A stretch of 64,000 nt of DNA. Origin: Streptomyces griseocarneus. Its GTDB lineage: Bacteria; Actinomycetota; Actinomycetes; Streptomycetales; Streptomycetaceae. Shown here piece after piece: positions 26,494 through 35,186 of this stretch; the stretch's first letter is position 1, and every line of letters begins with the position of its first letter. The stretch lies in contig PENC01000006.1 of the NCBI GenBank assembly GCA_003674045.1, positions 124,001-188,000 of the forward strand. The letters are read 5' to 3'. Below the pieces are notes generated by a model. It made no database searches, was not told the DNA's origin, and saw only the letters and a program-made list of their open reading frames with translations. The position numbers and the translations under genes are program-made.

Positions 26494-27564
26494 ATGGGTC
26501 GCCATCGACGCTCTGCCCCCAAGGCCGGCGGCCGCCTCGCGGCCGTCCTCCCCACGGCCGGGGCCCCCGCGCGCGGGACGACTCCCCGAGGGGCACCGGG
26601 CTCCCCGGGTTCTCCCGGCGCCCCGGGCCTCTTCTCGCCTTCCTCCTCTTCCTCACCTTCCTCGCCCCCGCCCTCCGTGCCCGACGACTCCACCGAGGCG
26701 GGCAGGCACCGGACCGCGCGCCGCCGCGGCCGGACGGCTCCGGTGCGGACCGGCCTGCTGGGCGCGTCGGCCGCGATGGCGATGGGCGTGGTCGCGATGG
26801 CCTCCGGCCTGTTCTCCGGCGGCGACACCCTGCAGCTGGGCGGCGGCACCCCCGGCGGGCAGATCCAGGCCGAGGACCCGCCCGTCTTCCGCGCCCCGCC
26901 GACGCTCCGGCAGCCCGGCCCCGACCGCGGCGGAATCCCCGTGAGCCGCGGGGCGGAGCGCCCGGACAGCCGGTCCGCGCCCTCGGACGCCTCTCCCCCG
27001 TCCTCCGCGCCCGCCGACACGCCACCGGGGCAGCCGGACCAGTCCGCCGGAAGCACCACCGAGAGCGGCATCGACCCGGGCAGCGAGGCGCACACGCTCC
27101 CGGCCCACGTCCCGGAGACCGGCTCCGCGAACCCGTCCCGTACGGACCCCGGCATCCGTACGCCCGCGCCCGAGACGGTCGACCTCCAGGCCGCTCCCGT
27201 CGCCCAGATCCTCGCGCTGGTCAACGAGGAACGAGCGAAGGCGGGGGTCCGGCCGCTGTCCGCGAGTCCCCGGCTGGCGGCGCTGGCCCAGGCGTTCAGC
27301 GACGACATGGCCCGGCGCGGCTTCTTCGCGCACACGGACCCGGACGGCCGCTCCCCCTGGGACCGGGCCGCGCGGCGCGGCATCGAGAACCTCGGCGGCG
27401 AGAACATCGCACGCGGCCAGCCGGACGCGCGGGCCGTCATGGACGCGTGGATGAACAGCAGCGGCCACCGGGCGAACATCCTCAACGGCGACTACCGCAC
27501 CCTCGGCATCGGCATCAACTCCGGCGAGGGCGGCCCGTGGTGGACCCAGGACTTCGGGTACTAA
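26494..27564 (+). CDS. CAP/SCP-domain secreted or membrane-anchored protein
   Basis: A 356-residue protein with a basic, Pro/Gly-rich cytoplasmic N-terminus (about 1-85), one hydrophobic segment VRTGLLGASAAMAMGVVAMA (about 84-104), a long Pro/Ser/Asp-rich linker, and a C-terminal CAP domain (about 235-356). CAP signatures seen are LVNEERAKAGVRPLS, FFAHTDPDG, GENIARG and SSGHRANILNGDY. CAP domains occur in secreted proteins of many roles; a peptidase or lipid-binding function is not established here. AAGG lies upstream of the ATG. It converges on mutM with repeat copy 3 between them. Confidence 0.88.
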   Translation: MGRHRRSAPKAGGRLAAVLPTAGAPARGTTPRGAPGSPGSPGAPGLFSPSSSSSPSSPPPSVPDDSTEAGRHRTARRRGRTAPVRTGLLGASAAMAMGVVAMASGLFSGGDTLQLGGGTPGGQIQAEDPPVFRAPPTLRQPGPDRGGIPVSRGAERPDSRSAPSDASPPSSAPADTPPGQPDQSAGSTTESGIDPGSEAHTLPAHVPETGSANPSRTDPGIRTPAPETVDLQAAPVAQILALVNEERAKAGVRPLSASPRLAALAQAFSDDMARRGFFAHTDPDGRSPWDRAARRGIENLGGENIARGQPDARAVMDAWMNSSGHRANILNGDYRTLGIGINSGEGGPWWTQDFGY

Positions 27565-27565
27565 A

Positions 27566-27685
27566 GCGCCCCTGAAAGGGGCGCGGGGCTGTGACATTGT
27601 GCGGCTCCGCCGCATGGGCGCGACCGGCCGGAACGAACCCGCAGCCGCGCGCGCAGCGCAAGACGCACCCCCGTGGGCGCACCCG
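27566..27685 (+). repeat. Convergent-junction repeat, copy 3 (variant)
   Basis: Begins with GCGCCCCTGAAAGGGGCGC directly after the CAP-gene stop. The usual GGGGAACTGCGC part is replaced by a stretch with a second small hairpin GCGGCTCCGCCGC, then the shared tail AACCCGCAGCCGCG and GTGGGCGCACC resumes. It is the most diverged of the five copies. Confidence 0.75.
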
Positions 27686-28564
27686 TCAGACGCGCGGAAC
27701 CCGCTGACACCGAGGACAGAAGTAGCTGGACCGATTCATCCAAGGCCGCCGCCGGATGGCGGTACCGCACCGCCGGCACGGCTCGTCCTCCCGCCCGTAC
27801 GCGTCCAGCGAGCGGTCGAAGTAGCCGGATTCGCCGTTCACGTTGACGTAGAGGCTGTCGAAGCTCGTGCCGCCGACGGCCAGGGCCTCGTTCATCACCT
27901 CGCGGATGTGGGTGAGGAGTTCGGCGGTGCGCGGGCGGGTCAGGGTCGCGGTGGCGCGTTCGTAGTGCAGCCGCGAGCGCCACAGCGCCTCGTCGGCATA
28001 GATGTTGCCGACACCGCTGATCAGCGACTGGTCGAGCAGGGCGCGCTTGACGGTCGTACGGCGGCTGCGCAGCGCCGCGTGGAACGCGTCGTCGTCGAAG
28101 GCGGGGTCGAGCGGGTCGCGGGCGATATGGGCGATGACGTCCGGGAGGGCGTCCGGCTCGCCGGGCACCGCGTCGTGCAGGGACAGGCCGCCGAAGGTGC
28201 GCTGGTCGACGAAGCGCAGTTCTGTGAGGGCGCTGTCGGCGAAGCGGACCCGGATGCGCAGGTGCTTCTCGTCGGGGGCGTCGTGCGGCTGGACGAGGAG
28301 CTGGCCGCTCATGCCGAGGTGGGCGAGGACGGCCCGGTCGGGAGCGTCCCGGTCCTCGGTCTCCAGGGGCAGCCAGAGGTACTTGCCGCGGCGGTGCGCG
28401 ACGCCGAGGCGGTGCCCGGTGAGCTGCGCGGCGAAGTCCTCGGGCCCGGCGAGGTGCCTGCGGATCGCGCGCGGGTGCAGGACCTGCACCTCGGCGACCG
28501 TGCGCCCGCAGATCCAGCGCTCCAGGCCGCGGCGTACGACCTCGACCTCGGGCAGTTCAGGCAC
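27686..28564 (-). CDS. mutM: Formamidopyrimidine-DNA glycosylase
   Basis: Removes oxidised purines such as 8-oxoguanine and cuts the abasic site. The 292 residues start at a GTG giving MPELPEVEVVRRGLERWI, in which Pro2 and Glu3 are the catalytic pair. The H2TH region SLISGVGNIYADEALW and the C-terminal zinc finger CRRCGTAIRRRPWMNRSSYFCPRCQ are intact. GGAGG lies upstream of the GTG. It follows rnc after 120 bp with a hairpin in between. Confidence 0.98.
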   Translation of the reverse strand: MPELPEVEVVRRGLERWICGRTVAEVQVLHPRAIRRHLAGPEDFAAQLTGHRLGVAHRRGKYLWLPLETEDRDAPDRAVLAHLGMSGQLLVQPHDAPDEKHLRIRVRFADSALTELRFVDQRTFGGLSLHDAVPGEPDALPDVIAHIARDPLDPAFDDDAFHAALRSRRTTVKRALLDQSLISGVGNIYADEALWRSRLHYERATATLTRPRTAELLTHIREVMNEALAVGGTSFDSLYVNVNGESGYFDRSLDAYGREDEPCRRCGTAIRRRPWMNRSSYFCPRCQRVPRV

Positions 28565-28628
28565 GTCGTTCCTCCGTTGGGGGGCCGCTGCGGGCGCGCG
28601 GCAAAGAGACGAAAGGTCCTGGCAATGC

Positions 28629-28671
28629 ATGAACGCTGGACAGGCCCGGAATGGGCCCGCCCAGCGTTCAT
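28629..28671 (-). terminator. Hairpin between rnc and mutM
   Basis: TGAACGCTGG and CCAGCGTTCA arms enclose an inner GGCCCG/GGGCCC region, about 15 bp after the rnc stop. Likely a terminator or processing site. Confidence 0.75.
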
Positions 28672-28684
28672 GGACGGATGCGCG

Positions 28685-29482
28685 TCAGCGGGACTCGCTG
28701 CCCGCCGCGTCCTTCTCCTCCGCGGCGGTGCGAGCCTCCGCGGCCTGGTGAATGGCGCGCCAGGCGGCCTCGGCCGCCTGCTGCTCCGCTTCCTTCTTGC
28801 TGCGGCCGGTGCCGGTGCCGTACGCGACACCACCGACGCGGGCAGCAGCCGTGAAGGTCTTCTCGTGGTCGGGGCCGGTCTCGGAGACGAGGTACTCCGG
28901 GACGCCCAGGCCCTCGGTGGCCGTCAGTTCCTGGAGACTGGTCTTCCAGTCCAGGCCTGCGCCCAGGTTCGAGGACTTCTCGATCAGCGGGTCGAAGAGC
29001 CGGTGTACCAGCTCTGCCGCCGCGTCGAGCCCCTGGTCGAGATAGACCGCGCCGATCACCGCTTCGAGGGTGTCCGCGAGGATGGATGCCTTGTTACGGC
29101 CTCCGGTGCCTTCCTCGCCGCGCCCGAGGCGGATGAAGGAGCCGAGGTCGAGACCACGGCCGACCTCCGCCAGCGCACGGGAGTTGACCACCGCGGCCCG
29201 CAGCTTGGCCAGCTGGCCCTCGGGCAGGTCGGGGTGGATGCGGTACAGCGTGTCCGTGACCACCAGGCCGAGCACGGAGTCACCGAGGAACTCCAGCCGC
29301 TCGTTGGTGGGCAGCCCGCCGTTCTCATAGGCATAGGAACGGTGGGTCAACGCACGCACCAGAAGGGCGGTCTCGAGTGTGTACCCGAGCCGCCCTTCCA
29401 GAAGCGTGTGGGACGAGGCCGTGTCCGCCGGCGCCTTGGAGTCGTTCCCGCGGTTGCGGGACGGCGTATTGGCGTCTGACAT
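28685..29482 (-). CDS. rnc: Ribonuclease III
   Basis: Double-strand-specific endoribonuclease; the S. coelicolor homologue is AbsB, a global regulator of antibiotic production. The 265 residues have the signature ERLEFLGDSVLGLVVTD (about 61-77), the second acidic patch SILADTLEAVIGAVYLD, and a C-terminal dsRNA-binding domain with DWKTSLQELTATEGLG and GRSKKEAEQQAAEAAW. The ATG at 29482 starts MSDANTPSRNRGND. It follows rpmF after 19 bp in a DUF177-rpmF-rnc cluster. Confidence 0.98.
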   Translation of the reverse strand: MSDANTPSRNRGNDSKAPADTASSHTLLEGRLGYTLETALLVRALTHRSYAYENGGLPTNERLEFLGDSVLGLVVTDTLYRIHPDLPEGQLAKLRAAVVNSRALAEVGRGLDLGSFIRLGRGEEGTGGRNKASILADTLEAVIGAVYLDQGLDAAAELVHRLFDPLIEKSSNLGAGLDWKTSLQELTATEGLGVPEYLVSETGPDHEKTFTAAARVGGVAYGTGTGRSKKEAEQQAAEAAWRAIHQAAEARTAAEEKDAAGSESR

Positions 29483-29501
29483 TGAGCCTGTCACCCGCCG
29501 A

Positions 29502-29675
29502 TCAGACCGCGAGGACCTGGCGCTTGTTGTAGGTGCCGCAGCTCGGGCACGCGATGTGCTGCTGCTTCGGCTCCTGGCAGCGCTCGCACGCAACCAGGGG
29601 GGTGACCGCAGCCTTCCACTGCGACCGGCGGTGGCGCGTGTTGCTGCGCGACATCTTCCGCTTCGGAACAGCCAC
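29502..29675 (-). CDS. rpmF: 50S ribosomal protein L32
   Basis: Small ribosomal protein of 57 residues starting MAVPKRKMSRSNTRHRRSQW at a GTG preceded by AGGAGA. It has zinc-binding Cys pairs ACERCQEP and ACPSCGTYN, so this is the C-plus (zinc-containing) form. The stop is at 29502-29504. Only 2 bp separate it from the DUF177 gene upstream, and rnc follows 19 bp later. Confidence 0.97.
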   Translation of the reverse strand: MAVPKRKMSRSNTRHRRSQWKAAVTPLVACERCQEPKQQHIACPSCGTYNKRQVLAV

Positions 29676-29677
29676 GG

Positions 29678-30307
29678 CTACTTCTCCTGTGAGTCATCCC
29701 CGCCGGAGCGGGGTGCGTTGTCCTTCTCGCCGTCCATCTCGGATCCGGCGAGTCCCTGCAGTGCCGCCCAACGAATGTCGACCGACTCGTGGTGGTGGTC
29801 CGGGTCGTCCGCCAGCCGCGCACCGCAATCGGAGCACAGACCGGGGCAGTCTTCCTGGCACACCGGCTGCAGCGGCAGTGAGAGCACCACCGCGTCGCGC
29901 AGCACGGGTTCGAGGTCGAAGAAATCGTCCTCGAGGAAGAGCGTCTCCTCCTCGTCGTCCTCGGCGTCGTCGTCCGTGTCCGCGATGCGGCTCCGGGCGT
30001 CGGCGTCGGGGTAGGAGAAGAGCTCCTGGAAGTCCGCTTCGAGCTCTCGCTCCAGCGGCTCCAGACACCTTACGCACTCCCCCGTCAGCGGTGCACGGGC
30101 GGTGCCTGTGACAAGCACCCCTTCCATGACCGACTCCAGGCGGAGGGAGAGCTCCACCGTCGCGCCCTCGGCGACACCGATGACCTCGATACCGAGGTCG
30201 GCGGGTGCCTCGATGGAACGGGAGACCCTCTTCAGCGCACCGGGACGCCGCCCCAGCTCGCGTGTGTCGAACACGAGAGGGGAACGGTGATCAAGGCGGG
30301 CGTTCAG
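29678..30307 (-). CDS. DUF177/YceD-family protein
   Basis: A 209-residue protein of the YceD family, which is encoded with rpmF in most bacteria and linked in plants and E. coli to 23S rRNA maturation. It has DLGIEVIGVAEGATVELSLRLESVMEGVLVTG, a Cys motif ECVRCLEPLERELEADFQE, a very acidic central stretch (about 120-145) and a second Cys group QEDCPGLCSDCG. The best start is a CTG at 30307 reading MNARLDHRSPLVFDTREL, with GGAAG 4 bases upstream. No ATG, GTG or TTG is well placed, so the start is uncertain. Confidence 0.85.
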   Translation of the reverse strand: MNARLDHRSPLVFDTRELGRRPGALKRVSRSIEAPADLGIEVIGVAEGATVELSLRLESVMEGVLVTGTARAPLTGECVRCLEPLERELEADFQELFSYPDADARSRIADTDDDAEDDEEETLFLEDDFFDLEPVLRDAVVLSLPLQPVCQEDCPGLCSDCGARLADDPDHHHESVDIRWAALQGLAGSEMDGEKDNAPRSGGDDSQEK

Positions 30308-30476
30308 GGCTTCCTGCTTTCTACGCTGCGGCGACGGCCACCCGACGCGGAAAAACGCGTCCCGGGCAGCCCTGATCGCGAATGCACACGCGACCGAATG
30401 GCCAGAATACTCGACGGTCCGCCGTACACCCAATCGGCACCGGGCTTCCGGCCATCGACAAGATCGTCGCGCCCGG

Positions 30477-31589
30477 TCAGCGGCCCTGCTCCCCTCCAGA
30501 GGGAGGTGCCCCCAGGCGCAGCTGATCGAGGTCGATCATGCTGGTGTCGAAGAGGCTCGTCTCGTCGAGCTGCGGCTGCCGCTGGGGCTGCTGGGGCTCG
30601 TGGGCCTGCTGCAGCTGCTGAGAGCCCTGGTGGCCGCCCTGGTGGCCGTAGCCGCCGCTCTGGTCGTACGGCCAGGCGTACGGGTCCGTCTGCTGCGTGT
30701 AGCCGCCCTGGACGGCGTACGGGTCCGGTTGCTGGGCGTACCCCTGCTGGTAGGCGTACGGGTCGGGCTCGTACACCGGCGCGGCCGGGGCGGGCGGGCT
30801 CTGCCAGTAGCCGGGCTGCGCGGGTGCGGGCACAGGTGTGACGGGTTCCTGGGGGGCCGCGAGCTCGGCGAGGAAGTCGGCGTCGCTGGCGGGGCGGGCG
30901 CCGGGGAGGCCGTCCTGGGCGGCCATGTGGGCGCCGAGCTCGTCCGTGGGACGCGCGCCGAGCATCTGGTCGCGGCCGCGGCCGACCGCCTCCAGGGTCT
31001 TGGCCAGGACGGCGGAGACGGCGCCGAGCCGGGTGTCCACGTAGGCGTCGGCACGCTGCCGCTGGACCTGCGGGTCGGCACTGCGTTCGGGCAGGTCGTC
31101 GGGGCTGTCATCGCCGTCGGGGCCGGTGCCGTCGCGGCCGAGCAGCTTCTCGCGGCCGCGGTCGACGGAGGCGATGGTCTTGGTGAGGACGACCTCGAAA
31201 TTGGCGAGTTTGCCGTCCACGTAGTCGTCGGCCTCGGCGCGGATGCGCTCGGCCTCCAGGCGGGCCTCCGCGAGAATGCGGTCGGCCTCCTCCTGGGAGC
31301 TCCGGGCCACCTCGGTGTCGGAGATCAGGGAGCCGCGCTGGGCGTGGGCGGAGGCGAGGATGCGCTCCGCCTCCTCGTGGGCCTGGGCCACGAGCTGGTC
31401 ACGCCCGCCGATCAGCTCCCGGGCCTGGGCGAGGGAGTCCGGCAGGGCCGCCCGGAGCTCCTCGAGACCGGCCAGCAGCTCCGCCCGGTTGAGGACGCAG
31501 GAGGCCGACATGGGCATGGACCGGGCGCCGGAGACGGTCCGGACGATCTCGTCGAGCTTCTTCTGGACGTCCACCTGGGCGCTCGCCAC
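30477..31589 (-). CDS. DivIVA-like coiled-coil protein
   Basis: A 370-residue cytoplasmic protein. The GTG at 31589 reads MASAQVDVQKKLDEIVRTVS, followed by SMPMSASCVLNRAELLAGLEELRAALPD and a long coiled coil (about 65-150: AHEEAERILASAHAQR, RILAEARLEAERIRAEADDYV). The C-terminal half is low complexity, rich in Gln, Tyr, Pro and Gly, with repeats such as DPYAVQGGYTQQTDPYAW. It resembles proteins annotated as cell-division or DivIVA-related in Streptomyces. The precise role is not known. It lies between coaD and the DUF177 gene. Confidence 0.8.
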   Translation of the reverse strand: MASAQVDVQKKLDEIVRTVSGARSMPMSASCVLNRAELLAGLEELRAALPDSLAQARELIGGRDQLVAQAHEEAERILASAHAQRGSLISDTEVARSSQEEADRILAEARLEAERIRAEADDYVDGKLANFEVVLTKTIASVDRGREKLLGRDGTGPDGDDSPDDLPERSADPQVQRQRADAYVDTRLGAVSAVLAKTLEAVGRGRDQMLGARPTDELGAHMAAQDGLPGARPASDADFLAELAAPQEPVTPVPAPAQPGYWQSPPAPAAPVYEPDPYAYQQGYAQQPDPYAVQGGYTQQTDPYAWPYDQSGGYGHQGGHQGSQQLQQAHEPQQPQRQPQLDETSLFDTSMIDLDQLRLGAPPSGGEQGR

Positions 31590-31673
31590 TCTCTTCTGAC
31601 GACGGGGCACGAACGGGGTCGACTGTACGGCCAGTCGACCCCCGCCCGACACCCGGTGACGAGCTGCCGCCGG

Positions 31674-32183
31674 TCAGTCGCGGCGCAGTCGCTCGTTCAG
31701 CGCCTCGAGCACCAGCGGCGGCACGAGATGGGAGACGTCGCCGCCCCAGGCCGCGACCTCCTTCACCAGGCTGGAGGAGAGGAAGCTGTAGGTGGGGTTG
31801 GTGGGGACGAAGAGGGTCTCCACGCCCGAGAGCCCGTTGTTCATCTGGGCCATCTGGAGCTCGTAGTCGAAGTCGCTGACGGCCCGCAGCCCCTTGACGA
31901 TGGCGGGGATGTCGCGCTGCTTGCAGAAGTCGACGAGGAGGCCGTGGAAGGACTCGACCTCGACATTGCCGTACTCGGCGGTCACCTGGCGGAGCAGGTC
32001 GATCCGCTCCTCGACCGTGAACAGGCCCTGCTTCGACTGATTGATCATCACCGCTACATGTACGACGTCGTACAGCTTGGACGCCCGGGCGATGATGTCG
32101 AGGTGTCCATTGGTGACGGGGTCGAACGACCCCGGACAGACGGCGCGGCGCAACTGTGGTTCCTCGCTCTCCGGTCCATTCAT
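31674..32183 (-). CDS. coaD: Phosphopantetheine adenylyltransferase
   Basis: Fourth step of coenzyme A synthesis: joins 4'-phosphopantetheine to AMP from ATP. The 169 residues contain the nucleotidyl-transferase signature CPGSFDPVTNGHLDI (TxGH, about residues 16-30), the substrate-binding VKGLRAVSDFDYELQMAQMN and the FLSSSLVKEVA motif. The ATG overlaps the rsmD stop in ATGA, so translation is coupled, as in most actinobacteria. Confidence 0.98.
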   Translation of the reverse strand: MNGPESEEPQLRRAVCPGSFDPVTNGHLDIIARASKLYDVVHVAVMINQSKQGLFTVEERIDLLRQVTAEYGNVEVESFHGLLVDFCKQRDIPAIVKGLRAVSDFDYELQMAQMNNGLSGVETLFVPTNPTYSFLSSSLVKEVAAWGGDVSHLVPPLVLEALNERLRRD

Positions 32184-32782
32184 GACGCGCAGTGAGATGG
32201 TGTCTCGGCAGTGCACGTCGAGGCGGCGCGACCGTACCAAAGCGTCCCCTCGCCGTAACGACGGGCCCTCAGTGGCTCGAAACCGTCCGGCCAGGGGAAC
32301 TCCCCGCCCCTGGTGCTCCGCTCCACGGTGACCAGCGCGTCCGCCGCAAGCCAGCCCTTGGCCAGGAGTGTGAGGAGAATCTCGCACAGCTCCTCGTCGC
32401 CCACGGCGTAGGGCGGGTCCAGGAAGACCACGTCGTACGGGCTCGTGGGGGCGGGGCCCGCGAGGACCTGCTCCGCCTTGCCCGCCCGCACCTCGGCGCC
32501 GGGCAGGCCGACGGCGCGGACGTTGTCCCGGATGGTGCGCACCGCGCGGGCGTCGGCCTCCACGAGCAGGGTGTGCGCGGCGCCGCGCGACAGCGCCTCC
32601 AGGCCGACCGCGCCCGAGCCGCCGTACAGGTCGAGCACGCGGGTGCCGTCGAGGGGGCCGAAGAGCGACTCCCAGGTGGAGAACAGGCCCTCGCGCGCCC
32701 GGTCGGAGGTCGGGCGGGTGCCGGTGCCGGGCGGCACGGCCAGGCGGCGTCCGCCGGCGGCGCCGGCGATCACGCGGGTCAT
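32180..32782 (-). CDS. rsmD: 16S rRNA (guanine966-N2)-methyltransferase
   Basis: Methylates G966 of 16S rRNA during 30S assembly. The 200 residues start MTRVIAGAAGGRRLAVPPGT, have the RPTSDRAREGLFSTWESL segment, SAM motif I VLDLYGGSGAVGLEALSRGA, and the catalytic DPPY in VVFLDPPYAVG. The stop overlaps the coaD ATG by 4 bp. Confidence 0.97.
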   Translation of the reverse strand: MTRVIAGAAGGRRLAVPPGTGTRPTSDRAREGLFSTWESLFGPLDGTRVLDLYGGSGAVGLEALSRGAAHTLLVEADARAVRTIRDNVRAVGLPGAEVRAGKAEQVLAGPAPTSPYDVVFLDPPYAVGDEELCEILLTLLAKGWLAADALVTVERSTRGGEFPWPDGFEPLRARRYGEGTLWYGRAASTCTAETPSHCAS

Positions 32783-32861
32783 GGGGTCCTCTCCGTGGTG
32801 GTGTCCGTGGGGCGCGGGCGCCCTTCACTCAGCGTAGGCCGTGGCGGGACTCCGCCTCCTG

Positions 32862-35108
32862 TCACCCCTTGTCGAGGTACTGCTCGCGCTCGCGGTCCAG
32901 GAGGGCGTCCAGGGCGGTGCGCAGCTCCGGCAGGTGCGCGAGCTCGGGGTCCGCGGCGACGACGGCCGTGGCCTCCTCCCGGGCGGCGGCGATGATCTCC
33001 TCGTCCTCGATGACGGCGAGCATCCGCAGGGAGGAGCGGACGCCGGACTGCGCCTGGCCGAGGACGTCGCCCTCGCGGCGCTGCTCCAGGTCGATGCGGG
33101 AGAGCTCGAAGCCGTCCAGGGTGCTCGCCACGGCGGCCAGCCGGGCGCGGGCGGGGCTGGCCTCCGGCATCTCGCTGACCAGCAGGCACAGCCCGGGGGC
33201 CGAGCCGCGGCCCACGCGGCCGCGCAGTTGGTGGAGCTGGGAGACGCCGAACCGGTCGGCATCCATGATCACCATGCCGGTGGAGTTCGGGACGTTCACG
33301 CCGACCTCGATGACCGTGGTGGCGACCAGCACGTCGACCTCGCCCGCGGCGAAGCGGCGCATGACGTCGTCCTTGGCGTCCGGCTGCATGCGGCCGTGCA
33401 GCACCTCCACGCGCAGCCCGCGCAGCGGCCCGGCGGTGAGCTGGGCGGCGATGTCGAGGACGGCGAGCGGCGGGCGCTTCTCCTCCAGGTCCTCCGGGGA
33501 GGGCTCCTGCTCGTCCGCGGCCTTCTTGCGGGCCTTGGGAGCCTTCGCGGAGGCGCTCTCCTCCGCGGCGTCGTCGCCGATGCGGGGGCAGACGACGTAC
33601 GCCTGGTGGCCGCCCTCGACCTCCTCGCGGATGCGCTCCCAGGCGCGGGCCAGGAAGTGCGGCTTGTCCTTGGCGGGCACCACGTGGGTGGCGATGGGCG
33701 AGCGCCCGGCCGGGAGCTGGTCGAGGACCGAGGTCTCCAGGTCGCCGAAGACGGTCATGGCGACGGTGCGCGGGATCGGGGTGGCGGTCATCACCAGCAG
33801 GTGGGGCGTCTGCTTGCCCTTGGTCCGCAGGGCGTCGCGCTGCTCGACGCCGAAGCGGTGCTGCTCGTCCACGACGACCAGGCCCAGGTCGTGGAACTGC
33901 ACCTTGTCCTCGATCAGGGCGTGGGTGCCGATGACGATCCCGGCCTCACCGGTGACCAGGTCGAGCAGGGCCTGGCGGCGGGCCGCCGTACCCATGGAGC
34001 CGGTGAGCAGCACGACCTTGGTGCCCTGCTCCGAACCGCCGAGCATCCCGCCCTCGGCGAGCCCGCCCATCATCTCGGTGACCGACCGGTGGTGCTGCTG
34101 GGCGAGCACCTCGGTGGGGGCGAGCATCGCGGCCTGTCCCCCGGCGTCCACCACGGCGAGCATGGCCCGCAGGGCGACCATGGTCTTGCCACTGCCGACC
34201 TCGCCCTGCAGCAGCCGGTGCATGGGGTGTTCGGTGGCCAGGTCGGTGAAGATCTCGGCCGAGACCGTGCGCTGGCCGTCGGTGAGGGTGAAGGGGAGCT
34301 TGGCGTCGAAGGCGTCGAGGAGGCCGCCCTCGACGGGCTTGCGGGCGACGGCGGGCAGCTGGGAGTCGGTGTGCCTGCGGCGGGCCAGGGCGGTCTGGAG
34401 GACGAACGCCTCGTCCCACTTCAGCCGGGCCCTGGCGTCCTCGATGTCGGCCTTGGAGCGCGGGCGGTGGACCTTGCGGAAGGCGTCCGGGAGCTCGTCG
34501 AGGCCACGGCCCTCGCGCAGCGTCGGGGGCAGGGGGTCGACGATGTCCTGCCACTGCTCGGCCTCGAAGAGGTCCAGCAGGGTGTCGACGGCCTTGGTGA
34601 GCTTCCAGGACTGGAACTGCTTGCACGCCGGGTAGATCGGCAGGAGGCGGTTCGCGAAGGACTCGGCCGCGTCGGCGCCGCTGTCCTTGTCGAGCAGCTC
34701 GTAATCGGGGTGGAGGAGCTGGCGGGTGCGGTTGAAGACGGAGACCTTGCCCGCGAACATGCCGCGGCGGCCGGGCAGCAGCTCCTTCTCCCGCGCGTAG
34801 GCGCCCCGGCCGAAGAAGACGAGGGTCAGCGAGCCGCTGCCGTCGGTGACCACGACCTCCAGGCGGACGCCCCGGCCGTGGTTGAAGGTCTTCATGGCCG
34901 CCTTGGCGACCTGGGCGACGACGGTGACGTGTTCGTCGAGCGGCAGGTCGGCGAGGCGGGTGAGCTCGCCGCGTTCGGCGTAGCGGCGCGGGTAGTGGTG
35001 CAGCAGGTCGCCGACGGTGTGCAGGTCGAGGTGCTCGGCCATCACCTTCGCGGTGTTGCCGCCGAGGACTTTCCTGAGGGGTTCGTGGAGCGCGGGCACG
35101 TGGTCCAT
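32862..35108 (-). CDS. recG: ATP-dependent DNA helicase RecG
   Basis: Branch-migration helicase that remodels stalled forks and Holliday junctions. The 748 residues have an N-terminal wedge/OB region (DLLHHYPRRYAERGEL, VTVVAQV), helicase motif I LLQGEVGSGKTMVALRAML, motif II VVVDEQHRFGVEQR, motif III MTATPIPRTVAM and motifs V-VI ATTVIEVGVNVPNS and QLHQLRGRVGRGS. A long charged insertion (about 520-545) includes KAPKARKKAADEQEPSPEDL. The ATG at 35108 starts MDHVPALHEPLRKVLGG; a TTG at 35129 is also in frame. Confidence 0.97.
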   Translation of the reverse strand: MDHVPALHEPLRKVLGGNTAKVMAEHLDLHTVGDLLHHYPRRYAERGELTRLADLPLDEHVTVVAQVAKAAMKTFNHGRGVRLEVVVTDGSGSLTLVFFGRGAYAREKELLPGRRGMFAGKVSVFNRTRQLLHPDYELLDKDSGADAAESFANRLLPIYPACKQFQSWKLTKAVDTLLDLFEAEQWQDIVDPLPPTLREGRGLDELPDAFRKVHRPRSKADIEDARARLKWDEAFVLQTALARRRHTDSQLPAVARKPVEGGLLDAFDAKLPFTLTDGQRTVSAEIFTDLATEHPMHRLLQGEVGSGKTMVALRAMLAVVDAGGQAAMLAPTEVLAQQHHRSVTEMMGGLAEGGMLGGSEQGTKVVLLTGSMGTAARRQALLDLVTGEAGIVIGTHALIEDKVQFHDLGLVVVDEQHRFGVEQRDALRTKGKQTPHLLVMTATPIPRTVAMTVFGDLETSVLDQLPAGRSPIATHVVPAKDKPHFLARAWERIREEVEGGHQAYVVCPRIGDDAAEESASAKAPKARKKAADEQEPSPEDLEEKRPPLAVLDIAAQLTAGPLRGLRVEVLHGRMQPDAKDDVMRRFAAGEVDVLVATTVIEVGVNVPNSTGMVIMDADRFGVSQLHQLRGRVGRGSAPGLCLLVSEMPEASPARARLAAVASTLDGFELSRIDLEQRREGDVLGQAQSGVRSSLRMLAVIEDEEIIAAAREEATAVVAADPELAHLPELRTALDALLDREREQYLDKG

Positions 35109-35186
35109 TGCACACCATGGCTCCGACAACCGGGCACGGCGCGGCGTGGTTGCCGACAGTTGCCGACCGTTGTCAGGTGACCGGCG

